IMG/VR virus record: IMGVR_UViG_3300049595_003185
Coordinates: 1 to 47,554 of that record
Direction: 5' to 3' (one strand)
DNA length: 47,554 nt
Origin: a virus
Each line of letters opens with the position of its first letter. Position 1 is the stretch's first letter. The notes beneath the pieces were generated by a model. That model ran no database searches. It had not been told where the DNA came from and saw only the letters and a program-made list of their open reading frames with translations. This document shows, in pieces, positions 6,609-13,558 of the stretch. The translations under genes and the position numbers were made by a program.

Positions 6609-9008
6609 ATGACAACTAAAGCGTTCAAACTATTCCCCTACCAAGAAGACGCCGTGGCGCGGCATATCAAGATCCTCGACTCTGTTGGGGCCAGCCTCGA
6701 CGGGACCGGCTGCGGCGGCGGAAAAACAATCATTGCGAGTGCGGTTGCGGCACGGTTTGCCATACCGACGTGTGTTATAGCGCCGAAGTCAGTGCTGGTG
6801 AAGTGGGAGAGCACCCTAGCCGCGTTCGGCGTCGTTCCACTCTTCGTCCTGAACCCAGAAAAGTTACGGAACGGGAACACGCCCTGGCTCAAAAAGATCC
6901 CGAACGGGGGTAAAAAGGTAAAGTTTGAGTGGAATATACCCGAGCGGTGTCTTTTGATTTTCGACGAAGTTCACATGTTCGGCGCACACAGCTCCCAGAA
7001 CGGGAAGCTGCTCGAGACTGCGGCCGGCCATTACACCCTGATGCTCTCGGCGACCGCCGCCGAGAACCCGCTGCGAATGAAGGCGATCGGGGTCAACCTC
7101 CGGCTTTTCACGCCGAGCTACTACTGGAAGTGGGTCAGGGACATGGGTGCCGAGAAATCGCGGTGGGGCGGCTTGGAATGGGATCCCTACACGAACAAGG
7201 ACAAGATGGACCGGCTGCACCATTCGCTATTCGTGAATCGCGGATATCGCGTGTCCGAGGAGACCCTGCGGGAACAGTTGCCGGAATTGATGACCTCGGA
7301 CGAGCCGCTTTGGCTGTCGCCTGCCGATCGTGCCACCATCAAAGAACTCTATGACGAAATGTCCGATCCAGACGATCCAGGGGCCGTCAAAAACCTCCGC
7401 CAACGTCAAGTGGTCGAAGCAGTCAAAGTCCCCTACCTCGTCGAGAAAGCCAAAGAGCTGGTCGAGGCGGGAGGTTCAGTCGTCCTTTTCCTCAACTTCC
7501 ATGAATCCATCGACAAGGCAAGAATCCATTTTGACGATAACTGCGTCCTCGACGGACGCGTCCCTCAAACCCAAAGAAAAAAGACCCAAGACTCCTTTCA
7601 AAAGAACGACCTCCGAGTCGTCATCGTCCAGATCGCGGCCGGCGGCCAAAGCATCGACCTACACGACCTTGACGGACGTTTCCCACGTATTGCGCTTATA
7701 TGTCCCCAGTTCTCGGGGACTGTCGAGGAGCAGGCTGTTGGACGAATCTGTCGGGTGGGTGCAAAGTCTCGGGCGCTTGCAATCCGTCTTTACGCAGGAG
7801 GAACAGTCGAGCAAGCGGCGCTGAAGTTGACCGCGCAAAAACGCCAGAATGTAGAAATTCTCAACCGAGGCAAAAATAATTTGAACGAACCCGAAACAAC
7901 CGAAGTCACACCATCTATGCCCGCAGTCATAACCTCACAACCCGCCCACAGCGAGCACTCTCCCTCCTCCCTCAAACTCAAAGCAATATGTCCAGGATTC
8001 CGCAACGACCAGACGAGAGACAAGAGCGCGGCCGACAGGGGAACTCTCGGGCATCTGGCCGTGGAGAAGGAAAACCTAGACGTTATACCGCCGGAGGATA
8101 CGCGGCTCCGCGACGCAGCCGCTATGTGCTTGAAATATCTGGCACACCTCCGCGGCCAAACCAAGGACGCGAAGGAGATTCGCGAGAGACGTTACAAGAT
8201 GCTCGATCAGTTCGGACACATCGACCATCTGATCCTGCACGGAAACAAGTGCGAGCTGGTCGACTACAAGTTTGCCTTCAGTGCCTACGAAGCGGATTCA
8301 CCGCAATTTTGGGCCTACTCCGTGGGTGTTTGGGATGCCCATCCCGAGACGGAAATCGTCACCGCCCACGTCGTCCTTCCATTTCAAGGGGCTATTGATG
8401 TCGAGTCGTGGTCGCGGTCATCCGACTACGAGCGGCTCTCGGCGCAAACCGCCGCGATCATCGAAGCGGCTCGACGCAATAACCCCGAGACTTATCAGAC
8501 CGGCTCCCACTGCGCGTGGTGCGGCCAACGGGCCGTCTGCCCGAAGCTGAACAACCTCGCGCTCGCCGTGGCGAGCCAATACAAACCCGAGGAGCTGACC
8601 TTGCCGGACAAATACGATCCGGCCCTGATCGACGATCCGCTCGTCATGGCAACGGCCAAGCGACTTGGCCCGATCCTCAAATCGTGGGCCGAGAAAGTCG
8701 ACCAACGCGCCTTGGAAATGCGGCTGCACGAAGGGATCGAAATCCCCGGCTTCGAGCTGGCCGAGCGGTCGGCCCCTTTCAAAATCGTCGACGCGCAGGC
8801 TGCGTGGGACGTGGTCAAAGACACAATCACACCGGAAGCCTTCGCAGCCTGCGCCGACGTGTCGATAGGCGACTTGGAGAAAGCGGTGGCGAGAACGGCC
8901 AAACGCGGGACGATGAAGTCGGCCAAGGAAGAACTGCGCTGCGCCTTACTTGACGCCAACGCCGCCAAATCGGAGGGCCGCATCCACTTTCTACGAAAAA
9001 CAATTTAG
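6609..9008 (+). CDS. SF2 helicase fused to a PD-(D/E)XK nuclease
   Basis: A 799-aa DNA-processing enzyme. The helicase half has Walker A GCGGGKT (residues 34-40), DEVH (119-122), SAT (147-149), and a second RecA-like domain ending in QAVGRICRVG near 376, as in SNF2-like helicases. After a linker of about residues 425-470 comes a nuclease: HIDHLI (about 537) and ELVDYKF (about 553) give D...DxK, followed by CAWCGQRAVC (about 635-644), the cysteine cluster of phage DUF2800-type nucleases. It resembles separate phage helicase and RecB-like exonuclease genes joined into one. It starts the main replication block. Confidence 0.85.
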   Translation: MTTKAFKLFPYQEDAVARHIKILDSVGASLDGTGCGGGKTIIASAVAARFAIPTCVIAPKSVLVKWESTLAAFGVVPLFVLNPEKLRNGNTPWLKKIPNGGKKVKFEWNIPERCLLIFDEVHMFGAHSSQNGKLLETAAGHYTLMLSATAAENPLRMKAIGVNLRLFTPSYYWKWVRDMGAEKSRWGGLEWDPYTNKDKMDRLHHSLFVNRGYRVSEETLREQLPELMTSDEPLWLSPADRATIKELYDEMSDPDDPGAVKNLRQRQVVEAVKVPYLVEKAKELVEAGGSVVLFLNFHESIDKARIHFDDNCVLDGRVPQTQRKKTQDSFQKNDLRVVIVQIAAGGQSIDLHDLDGRFPRIALICPQFSGTVEEQAVGRICRVGAKSRALAIRLYAGGTVEQAALKLTAQKRQNVEILNRGKNNLNEPETTEVTPSMPAVITSQPAHSEHSPSSLKLKAICPGFRNDQTRDKSAADRGTLGHLAVEKENLDVIPPEDTRLRDAAAMCLKYLAHLRGQTKDAKEIRERRYKMLDQFGHIDHLILHGNKCELVDYKFAFSAYEADSPQFWAYSVGVWDAHPETEIVTAHVVLPFQGAIDVESWSRSSDYERLSAQTAAIIEAARRNNPETYQTGSHCAWCGQRAVCPKLNNLALAVASQYKPEELTLPDKYDPALIDDPLVMATAKRLGPILKSWAEKVDQRALEMRLHEGIEIPGFELAERSAPFKIVDAQAAWDVVKDTITPEAFAACADVSIGDLEKAVARTAKRGTMKSAKEELRCALLDANAAKSEGRIHFLRKTI

Positions 9009-9042
9009 CGGAGGTGAATAACCTCACCACCGCGAAACCGCA

Positions 9043-9059
9043 GGCAGACGGCATCTGCC
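9043..9059 (+). promoter_or_regulatory. Leader hairpin GGCAGA-CGGCA-TCTGCC
   Basis: A 6-bp stem, 23 nt before the ATG at 9083. Its CAGA...TCTG core and distance to the start resemble the six AGTCAGA/TCTGACT palindromes at 19-25 kb. It lies after an AATAACCTCACCACC stretch. It argues that 9014-9082 is leader rather than coding sequence. Confidence 0.4.
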
Positions 9060-9082
9060 CAACAAAATCAGAAACAAACAAC

Positions 9083-9850
9083 ATGAGCAAAATCAGCTTC
9101 GAGGATCTCGAAAAGCAACCGGCTGCCACAGAGGAAAAAACCCTCGTGACCGCCGAATCCAAACAACTCGCGACCGCCGTGCCGGTGGGTAATCCGGCCA
9201 ACGGCTTGATCGGCGAGTGGACCGCCCAAGACACGCGCCTCCCGCGCCTCAACTTGGTCAACAAGTCGGGTGAACTAGCCAATACGTTCATCCCTGGCAC
9301 CTACGTCATCAACAAGGAGCACCAGATCAACGGCTTGGCCGAAGGCTCCCGCGAAAAGAGCGCACCACTCAACGTGATCGTCGCTTCAATGGCCAAGCAA
9401 TACCAAGAGAACATTCCGTTTGAAGAACGCGACGCGAAGCCCGCGCAGGTCTTCAACAGCTCGTCCGAAGTGTTCGCCTCCGGCGGTCGCATCGACAGGG
9501 CGCAGAAAGAAGGCTGCTTCTCCGAGATCGCGCACATCGAGCTGTTCATCGAGCAGCCTGAGACGCTCGACGAGGACGCGGCGGCGTTGTTCTACAACAC
9601 GCTCGGCGGAAAGAAATTCGCCCGTGTCATCTGGACAGTTTCGGGAACGGCGTTCGGCGCCGTCGCTGTGACTGTGGCCTCGGCCCTGCGCGGTCATCTC
9701 TCGCAGACGGGTATCGTCGGCGGATGGTGGCATCTGTCTTCCAACCTCATCAAGGGGCAGAAGAACAGTTGGTGGCAACCGGCAATCCGCACCAACGGAC
9801 TGACCGAAACCAAACTCCGCGAAGAAGTCGAAGCGGTTCTTTTCAAATAA
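9083..9850 (+). CDS. Phage replication/recombination protein, unknown (255 aa)
   Basis: Not identified with certainty. The body reads as a beta-rich globular domain: RLPRLNLVNKSGELANTFIP, GTYVINKEHQ, APLNVIVASMAKQYQENIPF, ARVIWTVSG, then a helix and GGWWHLSSNLIKGQKNSWWQ. The N-terminal 45 residues are Thr/Glu-rich. Abundant aromatics and its place between helicase-nuclease and DNA polymerase make a single-stranded-DNA-binding or annealing role possible, but that is inference. A GTG at 9014 would add 23 poorly structured residues; I prefer ATG 9083 because the earlier bases fold into a leader hairpin. Confidence 0.55.
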   Translation: MSKISFEDLEKQPAATEEKTLVTAESKQLATAVPVGNPANGLIGEWTAQDTRLPRLNLVNKSGELANTFIPGTYVINKEHQINGLAEGSREKSAPLNVIVASMAKQYQENIPFEERDAKPAQVFNSSSEVFASGGRIDRAQKEGCFSEIAHIELFIEQPETLDEDAAALFYNTLGGKKFARVIWTVSGTAFGAVAVTVASALRGHLSQTGIVGGWWHLSSNLIKGQKNSWWQPAIRTNGLTETKLREEVEAVLFK

Positions 9851-9856
9851 CAACCT

Positions 9857-9955
9857 TTGGCAGGATCAGGGATTGCGGCGGCGGTTAAGGTTTTATCCTC
9901 TGGTTATTTCTAGTCCCCTGTTCCCGTAACCGCATAAAAGCGGGAACCCTGCCAA
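9857..9955 (+). ncRNA. Pseudoknot-like structured leader RNA (candidate)
   Basis: TTGGCAGG (9857-9864) pairs with CCTGCCAA (9948-9955). Inside, CAGGG (9867-9871) can pair with CCCTG (9916-9920), and GTTCCCG (9920-9926) with CGGGAAC (9941-9947). The loop of that last hairpin holds TAACCGC (9927-9933), the exact complement of GCGGTTA (9881-9887), so a pseudoknot is possible. A terminator-like hairpin follows directly. This is the architecture of a riboswitch aptamer plus expression platform. I do not recognise a known class. Confidence 0.45.
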
Positions 9956-9963
9956 TCAACTCA

Positions 9964-10023
9964 GCTTCCGGTCGGAGGAAAACAGCATTGGGGGCATGGG
10001 CCTCCGGCCGGAAGCCACTTTTC
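9964..10023 (+). terminator. Attenuator-like hairpin before the DUF1599-type gene
   Basis: GCTTCCGGTCGGAGG (9964-9978) and CCTCCGGCCGGAAGC (10001-10015) form a 15-bp stem with one G-U pair and a 22-nt loop, followed by CACTTTTC. It ends just before the ATG at 10025. The only SD-like bases (GGAAG, 10010-10014) are within the 3' arm. The hairpin could thus end transcription or hide the ribosome site. Confidence 0.5.
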
Positions 10024-10024
10024 T

Positions 10025-10420
10025 ATGGGAGCAATGAAACAACACATTCTTGAACAACAAGACCGCGACGAGCGTGTCGAACGCCTGAAGGAACTCAACA
10101 ACATGGAGTCCGACCAGGAATGGATCGACACCCTCGCCGACATCATCGGGATCGAGACCGATCTCGGCAGGAAATCATTCCACGCGCTGTGCGAAGCAGC
10201 CATCCTTCTGGACTCAAAAAACCGCGACTACGGTCCGGGAAACATTTCGGCTTTTGGTGAGCGCGGTGTGGTCGTGCGACTAAACGACAAGGTCGAAAGG
10301 CTGAAGACACTGGTCTGGAACGGAAAGAGTCCAGAACACGAGAAAGTCGCGGACACTTGGATCGACATCGCCAACTACGGAATTATCGGCCTGCTCTGCC
10401 ACAAAGGCGTGTGGAAATGA
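10025..10420 (+). CDS. DUF1599-like protein (nucleotide-modification-associated domain)
   Basis: A 131-aa protein. The C-terminal half, with LLDSKNRDYGPGNISAFGE, RLNDKVERLKTLVWNG and KVADTWIDIANYGIIGLL, matches the DUF1599/Nmad1 pattern: a K-x-x-DY segment, then R-x-x-DK-xxR and D...DxANY. As I recall, this helical family occurs with phage DNA base modification and resembles dUTPase/MazG-like all-alpha folds. Whether it hydrolyses a nucleotide here is unknown. It has an elaborate structured leader. Its stop overlaps the next start (ATGA). A second ATG at 10034 is possible. Confidence 0.7.
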   Translation: MGAMKQHILEQQDRDERVERLKELNNMESDQEWIDTLADIIGIETDLGRKSFHALCEAAILLDSKNRDYGPGNISAFGERGVVVRLNDKVERLKTLVWNGKSPEHEKVADTWIDIANYGIIGLLCHKGVWK

Positions 10421-10611
10421 CCGCACGTCGAGTCTGTTCCGCGATGGCTATGGCCGTCACCGCAGCCGTGGTTGTCGGGTTTGGCTCCGCATATCTAGAG
10501 GTTCATAAGCGCCACCAGATGTCGGAAGAACTCGCGCAATGGCAACTCGAAGAGTGGAAAGAAAACCTGCTCACCGAGCGCCAACGCGAACTTATCGGAG
10601 GGAGCAAATGA
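10417..10611 (+). CDS. Membrane-anchored coiled-coil protein, 64 aa
   Basis: An N-terminal hydrophobic segment (SAMAMAVTAAVVVGFGSAYL, residues 8-27) with positive charges before it suggests an inner-membrane signal anchor. It is followed by a charged amphipathic helix of about 35 residues (residues 28-60). This layout is that of an i-spanin, but the length is short and no partner lipoprotein follows. The start overlaps the previous stop, and its own stop overlaps the 29-aa gene start. Confidence 0.6.
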   Translation: MTARRVCSAMAMAVTAAVVVGFGSAYLEVHKRHQMSEELAQWQLEEWKENLLTERQRELIGGSK

Positions 10612-10697
10612 TCCCGATCGTCGGACTGTTCGTTTCTTGGGTCGGTCTATTCGGATTCGGAGCATGGCTCGCCGCCAAAGGAGGAGATGCTAAATGA
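10608..10697 (+). CDS. Tiny membrane protein, 29 aa
   Basis: MIPIVGLFVSWVGLFGFGAW then a short basic tail: one hydrophobic helix. Both ends overlap neighbouring genes by ATGA, and GGAGG in its 3' end serves the next gene. That placement supports real translation although it is only 29 codons. Confidence 0.55.
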   Translation: MIPIVGLFVSWVGLFGFGAWLAAKGGDAK

Positions 10698-10966
10698 GAA
10701 CTTACACTGTCGTCATCGACGAAGACGTTCCTCTAGCAGACAAGAAACCAGGCGAACAGTCGCGGTATCAACATCCGCTGTCCTACCTACTGGGTAATCT
10801 GAACGTCGGCGACTCGTTCATCTATCCGGCCTCGACCTGTGAAGGGTTCAATGGGCTGCGATCCATTGCATCAAGCACCGGCCGTCGCGGCGGTAAGAAG
10901 TTCGCGACCCGACTCGTCACTGACGGAGAAGGCGTCGATCGCCTTCGTTTCTGGAGGACGGCATGA
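10694..10966 (+). CDS. Conserved-type small phage protein, 90 aa
   Basis: Not assigned. The central part (GNLNVGDSFIYPAS...GLRSIASSTGRRGGKKFATR) resembles a small phage protein pattern in which a V/E-VGDSF strand is followed by a helix, a basic GKKF turn and a final strand with Arg-Trp. That layout suggests a nucleic-acid-binding fold. A good ribosome-binding site (AAAGGAGGA) lies 8-9 nt before the ATG, and the stop overlaps the next gene. Confidence 0.6.
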   Translation: MRTYTVVIDEDVPLADKKPGEQSRYQHPLSYLLGNLNVGDSFIYPASTCEGFNGLRSIASSTGRRGGKKFATRLVTDGEGVDRLRFWRTA

Positions 10967-11076
10967 GCGCCGGTTGGTTTCTCATCGGTCTCGCCGTCGG
11001 CATTGTGCTCGGCGGACTCGCAACCTACGGAGCCATCTTCGCGTGGGCGGTCCGCAACGGAGAACGCGAGGGATGA
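10963..11076 (+). CDS. Small membrane protein, 37 aa
   Basis: MSAGWFLIGLAVGIVLGGLA followed by TYGAIFAWAV and a charged tail: one long hydrophobic helix with GxxxG-like spacing that could support oligomerisation. It starts at an ATGA overlap and ends 3 nt before the next ATG. It is the third membrane microprotein in 0.7 kb. Confidence 0.55.
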   Translation: MSAGWFLIGLAVGIVLGGLATYGAIFAWAVRNGEREG

Positions 11077-11079
11077 GTT

Positions 11080-11334
11080 ATGCCACACGTTCTGGACAAT
11101 CTCGCTTTACTCAAGGGGTGTATGCGGAAGCGTCCGTTCGAGTCAAAGGAAGCAGCCGAGTCGTTGAATCCAGAGGACTTCCGCGTCTATCTCTGTCCCT
11201 TTTGCAACAAGTGGCATCGGTCGTCCAAGCCGCACCTCAAACAAAAACTCATCGCGAGGAAAAAACGCGACAAGCAATACCGCAAGGCGAAGGCGCTAAA
11301 GCGCAAAGAGTTCTTCAAGCAGTATGACCCCTGA
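11080..11334 (+). CDS. Basic protein with CPFCNKWH zinc-finger-like motif
   Basis: An 84-aa protein. RVYLCPFCNKWHRSSK (about residues 39-54) is a beta-hairpin with CxxC plus a nearby His, like a truncated zinc ribbon. The C-terminus is a very basic helix (KKRDKQYRKAKALKRKEFFK). It probably binds nucleic acid. The protein at 26662 has the same layout with CPHCDGAHLT, so the phage has two of this type. The reading frame starting at ATG 11073 is a shadow. Confidence 0.6.
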   Translation: MPHVLDNLALLKGCMRKRPFESKEAAESLNPEDFRVYLCPFCNKWHRSSKPHLKQKLIARKKRDKQYRKAKALKRKEFFKQYDP

Positions 11335-11515
11335 CGTTACCATAGGTCGCATCAACTTCGGGCCGCGTGATTCATTCACGACGCTCGGGCAGGTGGTCGA
11401 GAAACTTGCAGCCCAAGAGGAATTGATCGACGGCCTGCTTCTTCTCGTCAGCGATCTGAAGACCGAAAACGCGTGGCTGCGGTCGCACCTTCCAGAACAA
11501 CTTCACGAACTCTGA
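11324..11515 (+). CDS. Hypothetical protein, 63 aa
   Basis: Not recognised. The second half is a predicted amphipathic helix with leucine spacing (LGQVVEKLAAQEELIDGLLL then VSDLKTENAWLRSHL), suggesting a short coiled coil. It overlaps the upstream gene by 11 nt and ends 2 nt before the DNA polymerase start, so it could be a co-translated polymerase accessory protein. Confidence 0.5.
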   Translation: MTPDVTIGRINFGPRDSFTTLGQVVEKLAAQEELIDGLLLLVSDLKTENAWLRSHLPEQLHEL

Positions 11516-11517
11516 TC

Positions 11518-13329
11518 ATGGCTGTCGCGATCGACTTTGAATCCTACTACGACAACGAAACGAGCGTGACCACGCTCGGGGCTTACAACTACGCCCGCGC
11601 CACGGACATCTACATGGTCGCTATGTATTCGGACGCCGGTTGGCAGTATGTCGGGCCACCGGCCGGTGCGCCGTGGGATGCTTGCGCCGGTCAAGAATGG
11701 CTCATGCACAACGCTGCGTTCGACCTGACGCTTTACCAAGCGTTGGTCGAGGAGGGGAAAGTCAAACGAGTCGAGCCGAAGGCGGTCTACGACACTGCGG
11801 ACATGGCGGCCTACCTCGGATACCCGCGCTCGCTCAAGGAAGCCGCTTTCTATCTGGCCCACCTCGAGCTGAAGAAGTCCACCCGCGACAACATGAAAGG
11901 CCGGCATTACACCGTGCCTCCTGGAACGGACTTTCTCGCGCTACCCAAACGCAAGCGGATGGACAACGATTTCAAGATGGAGATCGCCCGTTACGCGCTT
12001 CTGGATGCCAAAGCCACGCTGCAAATCTGGAAGATCCACGGACACAAGTGGCCGGAACATGAACGCCTGATCTCCAAGAAAACCCGCGAGATGACCATGC
12101 GCGGTGTCCCTTTAGATGTGGAAGCGACCAAAAGGGCGACGGTAATCCTCGAAGAAGAAGCGGAACGCGCTGCCAAGCTCATCCCCTGGGCGGGAGACTC
12201 GGACATCGCGCTCCTCTCGCTCCAAGCGATCAGGGATCAATGCACCAAGGAAGGCATTCGTGCGCCCTCCACCTTCGCCGAGAAAACGACCGAAGGAGCC
12301 GAGTGGGAAGCGGAATTTGCCGACCAGTATCCGTGGGTTCGTGCCGTGCGGGACTACCGCAAAAGCAATAAGCACCTCAAGACAGTCCGCGCCATGCTCG
12401 CGAGGAAAAAGCCCGCCTCGGTCTGGATGCCATACGACATGAAATACTTCGGGGCCGTGACCGGACGCGACAGCGGCTCGGGCGGATGGAACGCGCAGAA
12501 TCTCCCCAAAGGCCAAGTGGCCGGTGTGGACATCCGCAACCTGATCAAAGCCCCCGAAGGCTACACGCTCCTGATCTGCGACCTCTCCCAGATCGAAGCG
12601 CGGTGCATCTGCTATCTGGCCCGTGATTGGAAAAGCCTTGAGCTGATGAAAGGCTCCGACGTTTACGAAGCGCACGCCCGAGCAACGATGGGCTACACCG
12701 ACCCGCGTCCACTCAAGGACGTGGACAAGAAAATGCGCCAGCTCGCCAAGGCCCGCGTCTTGGGCTTGGGCTACGGCTGCGGGGCGGAGAAGTTCCGCTA
12801 CGTGGCCAAGATCATGGCCGGACTCGACATATCTTCGCAGGAAGCGCAAGAAATCGTGCAGTCCTACCGCCAGTCAAACGTCGCCGTCACCCGCCTGTGG
12901 CGGACTCTTGACCGGACGATGCGGAACTCCATCGACAGTAAGGAGCAGAATTTCACAGTCACCCTCCCCTCGGGCCGCGAGTTGGTCTACCGCAACGTGA
13001 CCTGCTCGGGCGAAGGCCGTGGTGACTACCAGTGCAAAATCCCGCGCAACGGAATCATGGCCACGACCAAGCTGTATGGCGGTCTGCTGGCAGAAAATAT
13101 CACCCAGGCGTTGGCGAGGGATGTTTTCATGGATCGCTACCTCGCGCTGGAAGCCGCTCGCTTCCAAGTGCTGATGCGCGTCCACGACGAAGTTGTCATA
13201 CTCGTCGAAGAAAGATTGAGCGAAACCGCCAAGACCGAGGTCGAACGTATCATGGTCACGCCGCCGGAATGGTGTCCGGCGCTGCCCCTCGGTGCGGAAG
13301 TCGTGACCTCAAAAATATATCTGAAGTAA
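11518..13329 (+). CDS. Family A DNA polymerase with 3'-5' exonuclease
   Basis: A 603-aa replicative phage polymerase. Exonuclease motif I is AIDFESYY (D6, E8), and later exo aspartates lie in YDTADMA and YALLDAKA. In the polymerase domain the TGR region is present (FGAVTGRDSG), motif A is CDLSQIEAR (D355), motif B is RQLAKARVLGLGYGCG and motif C is RVHDEVV (H556-D557-E558). All catalytic residues are intact. The ATG at 11518 is chosen over an in-frame upstream ATG because the exonuclease motif begins at residue 5 and the previous gene ends at 11515. Confidence 0.93.
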   Translation: MAVAIDFESYYDNETSVTTLGAYNYARATDIYMVAMYSDAGWQYVGPPAGAPWDACAGQEWLMHNAAFDLTLYQALVEEGKVKRVEPKAVYDTADMAAYLGYPRSLKEAAFYLAHLELKKSTRDNMKGRHYTVPPGTDFLALPKRKRMDNDFKMEIARYALLDAKATLQIWKIHGHKWPEHERLISKKTREMTMRGVPLDVEATKRATVILEEEAERAAKLIPWAGDSDIALLSLQAIRDQCTKEGIRAPSTFAEKTTEGAEWEAEFADQYPWVRAVRDYRKSNKHLKTVRAMLARKKPASVWMPYDMKYFGAVTGRDSGSGGWNAQNLPKGQVAGVDIRNLIKAPEGYTLLICDLSQIEARCICYLARDWKSLELMKGSDVYEAHARATMGYTDPRPLKDVDKKMRQLAKARVLGLGYGCGAEKFRYVAKIMAGLDISSQEAQEIVQSYRQSNVAVTRLWRTLDRTMRNSIDSKEQNFTVTLPSGRELVYRNVTCSGEGRGDYQCKIPRNGIMATTKLYGGLLAENITQALARDVFMDRYLALEAARFQVLMRVHDEVVILVEERLSETAKTEVERIMVTPPEWCPALPLGAEVVTSKIYLK

Positions 13330-13335
13330 TAACCC

Positions 13336-13545
13336 ATGCTGCCCCACAACCTTATCCGTAACTTTGAGCGTATCAGCGATTGGCGCACACCCGACCGCTA
13401 TCAGGAAGAGAACGACGGCTACGTCACCATCGAGCGCGACCCGCTCCACCGCAAACACGAGGCGTTCTGCTGGAAGGCGGACATGACCCACGAACACCTC
13501 CTTACGATGTGGATGGGCGGACATTGGTTTGTCCGTAAAGCATAA
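13336..13545 (+). CDS. Hypothetical protein, 69 aa
   Basis: Not recognised. A charged protein rich in His, Trp and Arg (RISDWRTPDRY, HRKHEAFCWKAD, MWMGGHWFVRKA). It begins 6 nt after the polymerase stop with TAATAACCC before the ATG, and its stop codon is part of the next CATAACCTCACCACC junction. It could be a small DNA-binding accessory. Confidence 0.5.
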   Translation: MLPHNLIRNFERISDWRTPDRYQEENDGYVTIERDPLHRKHEAFCWKADMTHEHLLTMWMGGHWFVRKA

Positions 13546-13558
13546 CCTCACCACCTCG

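Noticed and set aside
9964-10203. Minus-strand 80-codon frame over the leader hairpin
   Set aside because: It overlaps the coding start of the DUF1599-like gene and is explained by the perfect inverted repeat.
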